In this document: piece after piece, positions 49,035-62,259 of the stretch
Numbering within the stretch: position 1 is the stretch's first letter
Layout: each line of letters starts with the position of its first letter
From: Prunella strophiata
Taxonomy: Eukaryota > Chordata > Aves > Passeriformes > Prunellidae
NCBI GenBank assembly: GCA_036583965.1
Contig: JAZBQD010000014.1
Location: 1,699,001 to 1,763,000 of the forward strand
Direction of reading: 5' to 3'
Length of the DNA: 64,000 bases
Notes under the pieces: model-generated
The model's database searches: none
The model's input: only the letters and a program-made list of their open reading frames with translations
Told to the model about the DNA's origin: nothing
Program-made: the position numbers and the translations under genes

Positions 49035-49370
49035 GCATGCTGAGTTGAAAGGGATCCATAAGGATCATGGAAATCCAACTTCTGTCCTGCACAGGGCACC
49101 CCAAGAGTCACACCATGTGCCTTAAAGTGTTGTCCAAATGCTTCCAGAGCTCTGTCAGGCTTGGGGCTGTGACCATTTCCCTGGAGAGCCTGTTCAGTGC
49201 CCAACCAGCCTCTGGGTGAAAAAGCTTTTCCTGATATCCACTTAACCTCCCCTGACAGAGCTCCATGTATTCCCCTGGGTCCTGTCACTGATGAGCAGAT
49301 GAAGGCATCAGTGCCTGTCACTTGCCCTCATGAGGAAGCTGGAGAGCACTGTGAGGTCTCCCCTCACTCA
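49035..49370 (-). mobile_element. CR1 LINE fragment, 3' region, antisense
   Basis: GAAAGGGATCCATAAGGATC, AGTCACACCATGTGCCTTAA, CTCTGTCAGGCTTGGGGCTG, CCTGTTCAGTGCCCAACCA, CTTTTCCTGATATCCACTTA and CTGGGTCCTGTCACTGATGA reproduce CR1 in reverse complement at fairly high similarity. The inverse-strand frames are broken. Confidence 0.85.
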
Positions 49371-49887
49371 ATATTTCCCTTTGGCCACCTCTGGTCAGCT
49401 GCCTGCTCAAAGGCCTTTGAAGAGCACAGTTGGTTTTGCTGATCTGGCACAGGAGTAGGTGAAATGGAGGGCACTTGAGTGGAGACTTGCTGCTCCTCAC
49501 CTTCAGGAGGATGCCAAGACTCTTCCCTTCAGGCTTCATGTCTGAATTTTGTAAGGCTTGCAAAGGGGGATGGAGAGGGAATTCTTATCTCTGTTGTGCC
49601 ACTGTGGAGGCTGAGAACGTGTGAGCACATTTGATGACTGCTTCTTCGTACCTTGGCATGCCCAAATACTGTCAGAAATCAGGTCTGAGTGGCTTGGCTG
49701 AGGTGGTAGAGGAAGCAGGTCCTGGTGCTCTGAATCCCAGTCATGCCTTGTGTCATCATAACATTAGGATAAATCTAAATCCTCCCCCTCTTTCCACTAT
49801 TTTCTATTCCTACAACCATTAGAACTTCTACCCAGGCTTTTCTGAAGTGACTGATTACTTTTTTCCTCTCTGGTTTTGTCTTTATAG

Positions 49888-49921
49888 AATTCTCTTCAAA
49901 GTGTGGAAACACCAGGCAAAG
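49888..49921 (+). CDS. PIK3C2G: PIK3C2G coding exon 9, 34-nt microexon
   Basis: This tiny exon lies between tctttatag and gtagag. It encodes NSLQSVETPGK plus one base, residues 452-462, aligning with human ENFYQSSETSAK. It is needed for frame: exon 8 ends in phase 0, whereas exon 10 begins with two bases of a codon. The match is short, but phase, order and the SVETPGK / SSETSAK resemblance agree. The following intron runs straight into a TTTTG-rich low-complexity stretch. Confidence 0.8.
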
Positions 49922-52900
49922 GTAGAGTGTTTTTTGTTTTGTTTTGTTTTTTTTTTTTAATTTTAAATATGTTAATTCAAGGTGTATCATCATAAAACAC
50001 GTTTTGCTATTTGTTTTACTAATCTATTCAAGTGGGCATATTGCAGATGCTTACATGTTAAGGTGTATTATAAGGTAATTATGATAAGTTGAAATTGAAG
50101 TGATCTAAAAGTGTAAATAAACAGCATTTCCACAAAATAATCTGGAGATTCAAATATGGAGAATGAATAGCAGAGTGAAAGAACTGAGTACAGGTGGTGG
50201 TGGTCATGGTAGTTTTCTTTAATCCCAACTTTCCATGTGGAGAAAAGGGAAAATAATAAACTTCATAGAAGCCTGAAAAATATTTTTCTGTATGACTTCT
50301 CCACCTGATTCCAGTAACTTTCATTCATCCCTCTGAAAGCTTCAGTTCTTTGTGATCTTTTGCTGTGTAAACAGTGTCTTGTCTAATGATAGACTGTCAT
50401 AAGATGAGTACATTAATTAACAGTAACAGACAAAATTATAAACCCTGCCTTTCTAAACTCTCACTGGCTCAGAGGTGCTCAGCACCTCTCAGACCAAGGG
50501 ATGAGCAGGACTCTGCTCTGTCAGGGGTTGGATTCCAGGAGGGAACAGCCACATCAGGGGCTGCTCTACCTCTGCTCTGTAGCTGCCCAAATGCAGCTGG
50601 GGATGCTGCATGGGTACCATCCAAGCGCCCTCCCTCCAGATGAGCTGGGAGGAATTTGTCTCTCCCCATTTTGTTTGATGAAAAAATGGCCTCTGGGATG
50701 CTCTTTTCCTCTGTTTGCTTTTCTCGACTGCAGAGTGCTCTGAGAGGCAAAAAAGGTGAAGCAGCTGCAATGATTTCAGCAGTCTTTCAAACACACAGTT
50801 GCTTCAAATGCAGGTTTCCAAATGCCAGGCTTGTTTTTCAGCATTATTCAACTTCATGAACAGCAGAGAAGGAGCACAGCAACTCAATTTGTAAGCTGCC
50901 AGGAGGAGCTAAGCAGCTGGAGGGCCAGGAGAGTGGGGAGGGAACATGCAGGTGCAGAAGGGAGAAGAAGGTAAATTCAGTTTGTGGGACTCTTCTTTCT
51001 TGGGTATATTCCTTTTTCCCATGCTTTTTTTTAACACTCTCAATGGCAGGTAATTGCTCATGTTAAAAACAATCAATAGTAACTAATAAACATCTACCTG
51101 AGAAACATCTTCCTCCACACACTGTTGAGAAAATGTAATTGGAATGGATTTAAAACACTCCTCTGATTACAGGTATTTCTAAATTTGAACTTCATTGAAT
51201 CAGCAGCTCTCTCAAGGAAAATCTCATTTATTGAGTAACAGTGAAGGAATCAGTGTTTACTCCCCACTTCTTGGTACCTTTATTTATGCCAGGAAATCTT
51301 CAACTGTGAAGATTTCTCTATTTCTTTTTTGGCACACCCTAATTTCATAACAATTGCAGAATCCTTTTGGTAGTGTAAGATCAGAAACTGCAATTTACTA
51401 ATAGCAAGTCAGAACTTGCCAGGCCATTAGTCATTCTGTGGAGAAGCCTGCATTCAGATTTGTCCAAGGTAACCCAATTTCCATTTCATGTATGTTTTGA
51501 CATGCTACATGCCTTACATCTGCACCTAATACATAAACTAAATAGACTAAAAGTCAGAAAAATATTTAAAGTTAGGCTAACGAGCTAGCATATCAAAGCT
51601 GGTGTTAAGAACATGTCTGAGGAAAAACCAAGTGTAAGTGCAAGAACCAAAACTGATCTGCAGGAACCTAGGGCTGAACTCCCAGACTTGGGGAAAAACC
51701 ATATTACATCTCTTTTGAGCATCACAAGGTTTTCCTTAGTCCTTGTCTTCTCAATGCTCACCTTCATGATGATGCCACTGATATAGGAACACTAACCTTG
51801 AGAGCAATCCAGATGATATTTTCTCCTGCTGAAGCTATAAGTAAAAGCCAAATAAATGGTGAGTTGTAAGCTTCTGTTAAATTCACCTTTGTGTTTCCTT
51901 TTCCACTCATTTGCTTACCACCCCTTTTTTACTTCATTGTGGTTAGTTGTCTAGGATTGCAGGCATGCAAAAATCTGAAAGCCTGTGACCCAAAATTAAA
52001 AGAAAATTATAGATTTGCTCAGTGCTGTTGAATCTTTCCAGATCTCTAGGAAGCTAAAGCCCATGTGCTTTCCTTCCTCAAGCAGTACATTTGCAGATGA
52101 AGTCAGAATTGACAGCTGAGGAAGACAGACTGGATTTCCCATTTTTACTGTTCCTTTCTGTCTCTCATATGTATTCATGTTTATCTAGAAGAAAACAGGA
52201 TCAAATTTTAACAGCAAGAGCAGCAATCAGTTACTCCAACTAATAGTTTCCATTTCCTTTCCCCTTTTTTCCCCAAGAGATGGTTATTACCCTCAGTATC
52301 ATAAAAGAGTTTTTTTTATCTCCATTATAGCTTCTCTCTATGACAAAAGAGAAAAAGATAAAGGATACTATTAAAATTAAAGTCTTACTTTAAAAATTGT
52401 TTAGAAACTGCTTTAACCTTGCTCTTTAAGAACAGATTCTCAGAGGTTTATTATTAGTCATTCACTGTGGACTAAGCAAGTCAAAGACTATATTCAAAAT
52501 ACCTAGCCTTGATTTAGTGTTCAATAACTGCCTCTATTAACAGTGTTATCTCTGTAGAACTATTTATGCCACTGCTGTGAATAAAGCAATACTTATCCAC
52601 ATTATGCCTAGGTCTGGATCACGTTCTTTTTTCTCTCTATGAAGTCCTTAGAAGATTATATTCAAGTTTTAGTGCTCAAAATCTTTTCTTTCTTGTTAAG
52701 TGGGTGGAACTACAGGCATTTCTAGACATTAGTATCTGTCTGCAGCATTCAAGTGTCCACAGAAAATGAAGATTACTCATGTTAAAGGAGATGTAGCACT
52801 GGAGTTTGCTGCAATCCAGAGTGTGGAAAGGCTGCAGGCTGCTGCAGCCCTGAGTCTGTGTGTGACTCTCAGAAGCTGATGAATGAATGTTTATTCTGTG

Positions 52901-55900
52901 CCTACAGCCTTGCTGCTCAGGGCAGGGATTTCACCAGATCAGACATAGTAAGCAGCTTTCAGAATTTGATCAGTAGTTCTCTGGGACCCATCCAGAAGGT
53001 CTGGTGTGCACCAGGAACTGATGGTGCTGAATCAAGTCTTTTCCAACTGAATTGCTGGAGTTGTTATCTTTTGGAGTGAATGCAGGAATGTAATGTTTAC
53101 AATACGTGTAATGTAGTCATCATTACATTAAGACTGTAAAGTTTCTCTAACTGTGCTTGGGGTTTTTATACTTATTTCTAGACCTGATAATAGAAGCATT
53201 CACAACAGAAAATCTTCTTTTTTTTTTTTTTTTTTTTTTAAAAAAGTTGGGGGGAGGAAAGGGGGAATTTTTTTTTTTTTTTGTTAAGGTTTCCTTTGAT
53301 GCTGAAAAATTCTTCTTCTTCCTTTCTTAGTGCAAGCCCATTAAATTTTTATTGTGGGAAAAACTCTTTTTGTTTCACAATATGGAAAAAATCTTAAGGG
53401 ACTTTTATTGATTTTGCTTCATTTTTCTACGTGTCTGCTGCATTGTTTCCAAACCAGAGCACAGCTCCTCACCTCTAAGTTGTTGTGTTGCATCCTGATA
53501 TCTTGTCCCTATAGCCAGAGGCTTTTTAATCGAGAAAAATGTTTAAATAACTACAACCCCCCAGTTCTGCACAAAAAGTAGACAAGAGTTACCAAGGCAT
53601 TATAAACCATATAGGAGCAGAGACATTTTTGATACCAGGACAGCAGGAGATTGATAAATTGCTTTCAAGGGATAATCCATAGGATTCCTTAAGTAGTAGG
53701 AGGAAACAATCCAGTAAATATTGGTGCTTGGAAACTGCATCTGATCAGAATATGCATTACAGCCTTTTCATGTTTTGCCTCTTTCTTATTACAATAGTGG
53801 CTTAATGAATGCTGCTCAGCATTTTACTTAAAGGTTAAGTGGGTTTCTTTTTTCTGTAGTTTTGGTTTTGGGGTTTTGTGTGTGTGTCCCCTAAACTGTA
53901 TTCAGGATCTTGCTCTTTCTTTTTCGTCTCTGAAAATAAGCTGGAAATGAAAAAATCAAGTTCTATTTTTCAAAAGTATTTTTAATCTGTAAAAAGGGTC
54001 ATAAGCCTTCATTCCAAATTCTGTTCAACCAGATTTTTGTCATGTTTTACCTGGAGAAAACGTGTACAGGTCAGAGAGAGTGTTTAACATGTATTGAACT
54101 GACATAATCTGCTGGTGCAGTAACAGCAAAGTGCCTGCCCTGTTGGAAGATCTGGCAATAAAATAATATGGCAACTGTAATACTGGACTGAGAGGCAAAA
54201 GTAAGTGGCTTTCTGTAAGGAATAATTTGTATTCCTTACTAAATCTTGAAGGCACTTGCAGGTGTATTCATTAACACTTTCAGGATTGAGGATTGTTCTG
54301 TTTCTCACACAGGTAGAATTTATTCCTTCAGACTTGCCACACAAGGAACAGGAATCTGTCAGAAATAAGCATATCTGGCAGCTGTGGTTAAAGTTCACTT
54401 CCCTGCTTCTCCTCTCATTTCTGCATGTCAGATTTCTCCTCACCTTCAGTGAGAAGGTGATGGCAAATAATTTCACACCAGAAATAAATGATGAGGTTTG
54501 AGTTGTGAGATTATTCATCTTGGTCACAGTTCACTTTGCAATGTGGTCCATTCATTGTCTCTTACGTACTGGGTATGCCTGGGACACCTTTCTAGAAAAC
54601 AGGTTTTGATGTAGCTGAGACTGAATCTGCTGTAGGAAGCCCATGGCCTGTGCTTTGTAAATCAGTGAAACACCAGTCCTTCCTCAGCTGAGATTTATTA
54701 AAAGGCATAAAAAGCAGTAAAAGTTGTCTGGCTTCATGAATGGGTGATATAATTTCAGCCTACCATATCCTATTCAGCAGCTCATTAAAATATAGTGAGA
54801 AAATGCTGACCAAGTTTTGTGAGTAATGGATGTTTACAGACTACCCAAGATGTTTCCCTCTAATTCAGTTAATTGCTACTGCTCCTAATGACTGAAGAAT
54901 GGGGATTGGAAAAGGATTGGTTCTGGCACAGGAATCATAAACTGCTTCATAACTGAGAGCTAGCAAGAATAAGAAAATTAATGTTGAAAAAATTCCTGGA
55001 CCAGCAGACCAGATCACACTTGGACATTTGCTTAAACCCAAGGAACTCTGTTCCTGAAAATATCTTCATCCTTTATGTTCTAATAATTAGGTAAATAATG
55101 CTGAAGGCAGTTTTTCTCCCTTCGCTGGCAGCTGAAACTATTACCCCCCAATTGTTCCATTGCTGCCTTCACCCCTCACATGCTGTTATAGCAAATTGAG
55201 GGGTTTTGTTTGGTTTTGTCTGCTTGTCTGGTTTTTAGACATCTGACATCAGTTTTGTGACTCAGATAAACCATGAAAATAATTTTTCTGCAAACATGGT
55301 CAGTAGACAGGGCAGCTTGGATGTAGTGATAGGCATCTTGCATCTTAATCACTTCCTTGTCTGGCACCATGTACATTTTCTGCTATGGAAAATTCTCCAT
55401 TGTGTATTTCCTCCTGACTCTATTATTTGGGAATCCTTTGCTCACAGAGCATTCCCTTCTATCTGTGGCTTAGCTGAGATAGAATACATTTCTTCTTGTT
55501 CTGCAGACAAAATCTGAAATGCTGCTTTAGCACCTGGAATATAGATTGTGCTAAAACTGTACATTTTCAGAGATTCTGAACTACCTTTTACCCTCTCTCT
55601 GGAGAAAACACTCAGAAGGTTCTATTCAGAAATCATTGACTTCAACAGGCAAATTTTCATAAATAAGGGGCTTGCTATTGCACTAAATTTGCCTGTCAAC
55701 CACTTTGAACAGATTGGAAACAAGGAATCTCCCTAAGGAGCTGTTGGTCCTTAATGAAAAAATAGTGTGGTACTTTTCAGATAAAATACTGGTTCAAATA
55801 ATAGCTGATGTCCTCTTCTGGACCTCTTAAGAAGGTTCCATGTGTATCACTGTGGGTAAGTTCTTGGAATGTAAAAGAATTCAGTGGAAATTAAACGTTT

Positions 55901-57680
55901 AGTTTGCAGTTACTAAGTGATTACACATCCAAGAGGACTGGGAAAGAGAATTAAATGGTGTTCTAGGGGAAAAAAAATCACTAGAGCCCAAGATTTTTTC
56001 AAAGCTATTGTGATGAAGGATGATAAATGGTGAAAATGCTAAAGAGGATAAATAAAAAAGGCAATTAAAACCAAATGGTAGACAGAGAAGAGGAATGAGT
56101 TTTTTTAACCTGTTGATCTCTAAAATGATTCAGTTTTCACATGTGGAAGATGATTACATTACAAGGTAAAGTACTCTAGCCAGTCCTTCATACATGCAAT
56201 AATTTGCTGTCAGTATTTTCAGAAGCAAACCTCATTATATGTCAAACTATTTCAATTTTATGTGTATTTCTATTGTTACGTAATTAAAATTTGTCTATTA
56301 TGAAATGAAGATAAATTATTTCTTTGCACTGTTTGCAATGATTTTGTGACTCAATAGTTCTGCGTAGTTGCTGGTTTAAAGGTCAAAGGTATCAAGGAAG
56401 GAGAATAAAATTCCTGACTGAAGATAGGTTTTTTTTGGAAACATTTTTGTCAGGAAACTGGGATTGCAAAGTCCAGTGAATGGTGGTATCTAGGTATCTG
56501 ATGTTGGGCAGAACTGCTGCACCTAACCCTAAGTATAAAAAGCTAATAGGAGTCTCAGGCTTCCTGTTCCTGGGTTGTTTCTCCCTCTCTTTTTTCTTTC
56601 AATAGACACTGAGCTGATAGATTGCTGCTGGCTTCAGTGGCCAGACAAGTCCAGGGAGTATTTCAAGAACTGTTAACAGGTGGTGAGAGTATGTTCTTGA
56701 TCATGTAGAAAAATGTGAGTTGGAAGGGTAAAAAAAAGGAGAATTTGGGGTTTTCCTCTTGGAAGACAAATCAGCCTGATCTTGGAACAATTCAATATAC
56801 TCTGACACTTTCTCTCTCAGCCTAGCCCATACTTGAGAAATGAGTGCTCTTAACAGCTCTCTTCACTTGATGGAGGCTGCCAGGACTGGGGGTTTGAATT
56901 TACACTGGCAATCAGGCAACCCCAAGCTGCTCCAAAAACAGAGAGGGAAGATGGATAAAAGCCAGGAATTGCAGGAGGAAAAAAAGAGAAAAAAAAAATA
57001 CTACAGAGCTGAAGCCAGAGGGAATGACATAAATAGAGGTGTGGTATAAATTATAAATAAATACAGCCTGCATTTCATACCTATTTGTATAGATATATAT
57101 ATATTTCAGTGTGTATTTTTAATGGACATGGTTGGTGTAATATTATCACCAACCCATGACCACCTGATTGCTGACTTCTTCTGATTGTGGCTGCTGTTTT
57201 TATATGTTTCATTAATTGTTTACCTACAGTTGCAACAGCTTTGTAGTCTTAAAATTTAACCAGTGCCTTTTCTCCCTTCTTCTGCTGCCTTGCCAGTTCC
57301 CTTGAAGTAAGTAGCTACTTAGCTGCTGAAATGACAAAATACCTACTTCATAAAAATCCTTCCAGCAAAAAAATGCAAAGACTGAAATGGCATATCTGAG
57401 GTACCCAGTAGCTTGCTGTAGTTGAAAATGCTTGCTTTGAAAATGCTTAATTTGAAAATGCCTTAATTTGAAAGCTCTGTAAGTCTGTTAAGGATACAGC
57501 ATAAATGAGCTAAGGCCAGTTTCAGAAGCACAGATGGCTAATTGGCTTCAGTTGCAGGTTATGTCATTTCAATTAAATTTTATTAGGAAGCATTTCAAAG
57601 CCATAACTGATGGTTTAGGATAAATATTCTTCATAAATGACCTGTTGCTAACCTTTATTTATTCCTCTGTCTCTTCTCAG
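49922..57680 (+). other. PIK3C2G intron after coding exon 9
   Basis: GT-AG intron, phase 1, 7.8 kb and the longest seen. It contains a T-rich stretch just after the donor, a moderately GC-rich patch near 50460-50960, and a poly-T / G-rich / poly-T tract at 53217-53282. Short open frames encode nothing recognisable. Confidence 0.7.
53217..53282. repeat. poly-T, G-rich, poly-T tract
   Basis: About 23 T, then an A run, a G/A-rich section with runs of six and five G, then about 15 T. Homopolymer lengths are likely to be unreliable. Confidence 0.85.
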
Positions 57681-57876
57681 TGTTAGTAGAGGCTGCTGTG
57701 ACTGAGCTCTCCATGGCCATCTCTCGTCTCATCCATGTCTACAGCAGCAGCTTTGATGCAAATTTCCAGCTTGCCAGTGTGCCTAGGAGCCCTTTATGTG
57801 CAGACATCAGCCTAAATTCCCAGCTGAGCTTCACTGTTTGTGCTGCCCATAACATCCCAGAAGCCTGGGTGACCAG
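57681..57876 (+). CDS. PIK3C2G: PIK3C2G coding exon 10, start of the first C2 domain
   Basis: This 196-nt exon lies between tcttctcag and gtagga and covers residues 463-528. G from exon 9 plus TG makes Val. EAAVTELSMAISRLIHVYSS aligns with human EKVTTELSTSIYQLINVYCN. SQLSFTVCAAHNIPEAWVTR then matches SHLSFTVYAAHNIPETWVHR, the first strands of the PI3K-type C2 domain, which binds membranes or contacts the kinase core. The exon ends with AG of a Ser codon completed by exon 11. Confidence 0.97.
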
Positions 57877-60619
57877 GTAGGAGGAGGGTTCATAAGAAGA
57901 TGTGCTGTCTCTTTGACAAAAGTCATTTTTCACAGACACCAGCTCACCTCTGCTGCTTTGGTGGTGGTCCTGAATTGGTTTTAGGGGCTGTGTGATGCAC
58001 ACCAAGGCTGTTTGGACTGGGAATTGGTGTGGTCTCAGCAGGACAAGTAACTGGCAGGGTTGGAGGCCAGCTTCCCAAGTTAAACAGAGGGGTGGTTTTG
58101 CTTGAATCCAGTCTCAGTGAGGCTTTTGCAGCAATTTTTTGCTCTTGGTTGGTTCCAACCTTGTCATGTGACTAAGCACCTGAATTGGTGATGTCCTTCA
58201 TAGATGTGATTTAAGTTTAGAGATCCAAGTATACCTACTATCAGTATAACACAAGAAAAAAAAAGAATGGAAATCTAGAAAAAGAATTTTGATAGAAAAA
58301 AGAGACAATTTAATAAAAAGCTAATAGAAATATTGTCTTCTGCATTGGTCAAATTTGGTAAAACTAGTTATCTTGTCAAGTAGCTGCTTTTCCTAGTCTG
58401 AGCAAAGCTGGTGTTCTTCTCTTACCACTCCAGTGTGACAGGTGAACACAGTCTGGTAACATTATTTTCATGAGTCAAAAAGTTGTTCTCAAAGTTTTTG
58501 TTAATCTTCCCTTTGCTCCCTCTTTACCTTCAATCCCAAATGGTTGTGGGAGCATTTGTATTAGACTGTGACCACGAGACTCTGCTATACAGCATTGTCT
58601 GTAATTAGCCACTTAACAAAAATCTGAGGGACTTTGCATTAGTTAAGGTAATAAATACAGAACTATAATCACTGTCCTGATTTCACATGGTTATACCATT
58701 CCCACTGCATTTTATGTTTTGCCAGAAAAATGTGATATTACACATAGCCTAAAGGCCACTGATGACTTCAATGCTGTGTTGGAGCACAAAAAAATGACAA
58801 TCTTTCTTCCTCCTAATCTCCCTTTCCATTCTTTCCAATATTCATAACTAGCATGGATGTGTTAACATGAACTGCTGCTCTAACACTTGGTTTCCTCAAA
58901 TTCTTTTATTGACATTGTTCACAAGCATGCTCCTCATTCTTATTTTTCTGCACTGCATGAATTCATGCTGGCAGTTTCCAAAGGTCATGTTATGATCTTG
59001 CAGATGTTTTAACATGTCTTGTAACATGCCTATATTCCTGCATATGTACAATGTATAACATTTATTCTATAAGAAAGTATACACATTATGATATATATTG
59101 TATTATGTATCAGTACTTTTGTTTAAATAGCAGAATTTAATCATTTGATTGTATGAAAACCTTTTATTTCCTGAACTATCCTCCAACTCTTTGTAAAGTT
59201 TAGACTCTAGGGGAAGTATTTCCTAGTCCTACAAGGTAATTTTTCCTGCTCTGAACTGGCACCTCCTAGGTACTACAGACTACAGATAATTTTCTTTCCA
59301 TTTTTTAAAAAATAGAAAAAAATAGAAACCAAATCTGCTACAATAATTATAAAATATATTATAATATTATAATATATTAATATAATGTTCTGGAAGAGAT
59401 AAGCCATCATTCTTATAAAAAGGGCAAAGTCAGGCACCTTTAATCTGCAACTGCCTCAGATTTCCTGTTCACATTTGACTGTTTCCCATGTTCATCATTC
59501 TTGTCCAGAATGAGGTCTAAAGCTGAGCCTGGCAGGAAGATCTGGAAGTTACAAGACTAATTAGGAACATTAGTTATTTATAATCTCTTTTGACTAATAT
59601 TTTAAAAGATTTCAGTAAGAGGAATGTGAAACAAGAGATATTCCCAGACCTAAATTTCACTCTGAAGCTGCTCAGTTTGATTTCTGAAGGCCAACACAGA
59701 GGGATTTGGTGCTTCTGCTGTAAAAAAATGTATATATTCCTTTGAGTACTAATCTGGTTTTTTACAGCTTGGGAAAAGAAGGTATAAAAAGAATAATAGA
59801 ATACCCTGGGTTAAAAAGAACCTTAAAGATCATCCCATTCCACCCCTTGCCATGGGCAAGGACACCTCCCACTATCCCAGGTTGCTCAGAGCTCTATCCA
59901 GCCTGGCCTTGGACACTTCCAGGGATCCACTTCCACAGCTGCTCTGGGCACCCTGTGCCAGGGCCTGCCACCCTCACAGGGAACAATTTCATCCTAATAT
60001 CCAATCTAAGCCTAACCTACTTCAGTTTAAAGCTTTCCCTTGTCCTACCACTACATTCCCTTGTAAAATATCCCTCTCCAGCCCCCTTTGGGTGCTCTGA
60101 TGTCTCCTTGGAGCCTTTTCTTCTCCAGGCTGAACAACCCCTGTTCCCTCAGTCTTCCCAGGAAAGATGTCCCAGCCTTCTGAGCATCTTCCTGTCCCCC
60201 TCTGGACCTGCTCTGGCAGTTCCATGTATTTCATGTGCTGGGGGCCCCAGAGCTGCAGGCACTTCTCCAGGTGGGAGATTGCTTGTTGACTCCAGGATGA
60301 GCAAGTACCAACACTTCACTTATGTCCAAATTTTCATTCACTGCAATAATGAAAAAAAAAAAAAAAAAAAGTAACAAACTTGGAACAGAACCCAGGTGTC
60401 TTTAAGGCTTCTCTTTTTTTTTTTTTTTTTTTCTGAACTTTAGGGAAAAAAAAAACCAAAAAAACTTAAAAACCCCTCCATGCACATTAGTGTGATATGA
60501 GTTACTATAATTCCTTTTCTCATGTAATGATGGATTTTCATAAGTTCCTGAGTGGTTGATTCCAAATATGCTGTGCTGGACATAGAATATTACAATTAAT
60601 TTTTTTTTCTCCTTTGTAG
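57877..60619 (+). other. PIK3C2G intron after coding exon 10
   Basis: GT-AG intron, phase 2. It includes an AT-rich patch near 59340-59385, an antisense CR1 fragment (about 59785-60300), and poly-A and poly-T runs near 60351-60370 and 60413-60432. Confidence 0.7.
59785..60300 (-). mobile_element. CR1 LINE, 3' 500 nt, antisense
   Basis: This is the best-preserved transposon in the window. GAATAATAGAATACCCTGGG, CTTGCCATGGGCAAGGACAC, CATCCTAATATCCAATCTAA, CCTTTTCTTCTCCAGGCTGA and GGGGGCCCCAGAGCTGCAGG follow the reverse complement of the CR1 3' region with its tail repeat at the left. The 210-codon plus-strand open frame over it is a by-product of the repeat, not a gene. Confidence 0.92.
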
Positions 60620-60742
60620 CTATAAAGTTTTCTCTTTTTCCTGTTTACTGACTTATGCTGGGAAGGCAATATGTCAAGTGAAGATTTGCAAAAATACTCC
60701 AGTTAAAAGATCCTTCTTTTTCCTGGCTGACTGGAATGAGAA
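60620..60742 (+). CDS. PIK3C2G: PIK3C2G coding exon 11, first C2 domain (last exon in window)
   Basis: This 123-nt exon lies between ctttgtag and gtaagt and covers residues 528-569, starting with the last base of the split Ser codon and ending with two bases of the next. SYKVFSFSCLLTYAGK and RSFFFLADWNEK fit the C2 domain strands; I recall the longer human isoform carrying a similar SYKAFSF...LTYAGK segment that the shorter annotated isoform lacks. The next expected exon (INFPLEI-like, human numbering) was not found before the window ends. Confidence 0.88.
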
Positions 60743-61849
60743 GTAAGTTTTGGTCTGTGTTTGGTATATGTTTGTCTGACAGATATTACACATTCAATAT
60801 TCACTAAAAACAAAACAAAAAACCATCTTTTTATATGGAGGTTCTCTGAGCCAATTAAACTGCACAGAATTCACAGAAACTTAGAGAGATTGGAAGAAAG
60901 AAATGGTACAGCCAGAGGCAGGGAAATAGGACTGAGGTAAGTCTGGTCTGACAATAAGCTAAACTGAGCTGGTCTGTGAACAGCTTTTGTTCACTGGAGG
61001 GATCCAGGAGTGCTGGAACTGAAAGGAGATGCGGCCAAAGGCTGTATTTCTGTTCTTTTGAGGAATTCCACCTTTTGGATCTGTCTTAAATACATCTGCA
61101 ATGGAGCATGAAAACCTACTGTAACATTTCTTCATGGTCCTTTTTTTACCAAACAAGGCTGTTTGGGTTGTTAGGTTGGGGTTTTATTTCTTTGTTTGCT
61201 TGTTTAATTTTTGGAGGGCTATTTTATTTGGTTGTTTTTTGTTGTGTTTCTGGGATTTTTTTGTAAGAAGGATCTGCAGTTTTACAATGAGGACCTTAAT
61301 TTGAGACTGGAATTTTAGGGTAAAGGCTGCCTGTTACCTGTCTCACATTCAAAAAAACATTCATTTAAAGCAATGACATGAAAAAAAAAGCATATTTGCA
61401 ATAGATGAGAGAGAGATGCACCTTTTTTTTATGATTTGGTGGTGATATGGAATTCTTTCAGCTTCTTGAGAATGACATATTTGTATTTACCATCCTTGAA
61501 ATTTTTGGTATTTTGCATCACTGTTTACTGTATTCGAAATCTGAAAGCAGCTTGATTACATTAGAATTGAACAAAGGCCACAAGTCTGAAAAGGTTTTGT
61601 TTTTGGGATTTTTTTTTTTTTTTCTAATTACTATTGTAATTTTATGTGCAATTCATAATTTCTGTTTGCCTTTTTTTCTGAGACAGAACAGTATCAAACT
61701 GGTCAAATGGAAGAAGAGCTTTTCATGTCACATTTGTCTTAGTGGAGGGATATGGGAAGATTAGTACATCTCTGTATGATTAAGAAACAAAATGGGTGAA
61801 CTTCCGCTAAGTATCCAAATAAGTTATTTTATGGCTTAAAATAAGCCCT

Positions 61850-62259
61850 TGATGCCTTATGAAGGCTGCCCTAGAACAGAGGCTGGACAGAGCTAAAGAA
61901 TAAAGCAGGGATTTATTCAAAGGATCTCCTCCATGGATCCACCTTGGGCAGCACCAGAGCCCAGCCAGGGCTGCACCCAAGATGAACCAAAATGGTCCCA
62001 AAATGCACCAATGGTCACGGGGTCTCTCACTGGGATCAGCTCTGCTCCATTTGCACCTTGGAGTTCATTGTCCCATCCCAGCTTTAGCCCCTGCAGTCCC
62101 ACCCTGCTTGTTTTTCTCTCCTCAGCCCACGCTGTTTGTGCTCTTGGGCTGAGATTTGGATCATTTGTCCTTGGTGCCCAGCTGGAGCAGGAATTGTTTT
62201 GTCTCCCTGCTCTGTGCACAGAGCTCACCATCCCCTGATATGAAGCTCAGCCCCACACA
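61850..62259 (-). mobile_element. probable solo LTR of a songbird endogenous retrovirus, reversed
   Basis: On the minus strand it starts TGTGTGGGGCTGAG, is moderately GC-rich, has AATAAA at about 61916-61921 followed by a TTTAGCTCTGTCCAGCC stretch, and ends GGCATCA. The TG...CA ends and internal poly(A) signal are typical of an LTR of about 410 nt. A matching target duplication was not identified, and there are no adjoining viral genes. Confidence 0.65.

Larger units (their letters stand above)
43963..49887 (+). other. PIK3C2G intron after coding exon 8
   Basis: GT-AG intron, phase 0, 5.9 kb. It contains a probable reversed LTR (about 46450-47060), a long open frame after a good acceptor (48461-48949) and an antisense CR1 fragment (about 49035-49370). 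Confidence 0.7.

Noticed and set aside
54084..54527. 147-codon minus-strand Cys-rich frame
   Set aside because: The cysteines show no regular spacing of a known domain, and the frame is within expectation for random open frames in this much sequence.
59742..60374. 210-codon plus-strand open frame
   Set aside because: It lies over an antisense CR1 3' region and ends in poly-A; the frame is a by-product of the repeat.
61917..62238. 101- and 104-codon frames on both strands
   Set aside because: Both lie within the probable solo LTR, which is non-coding.
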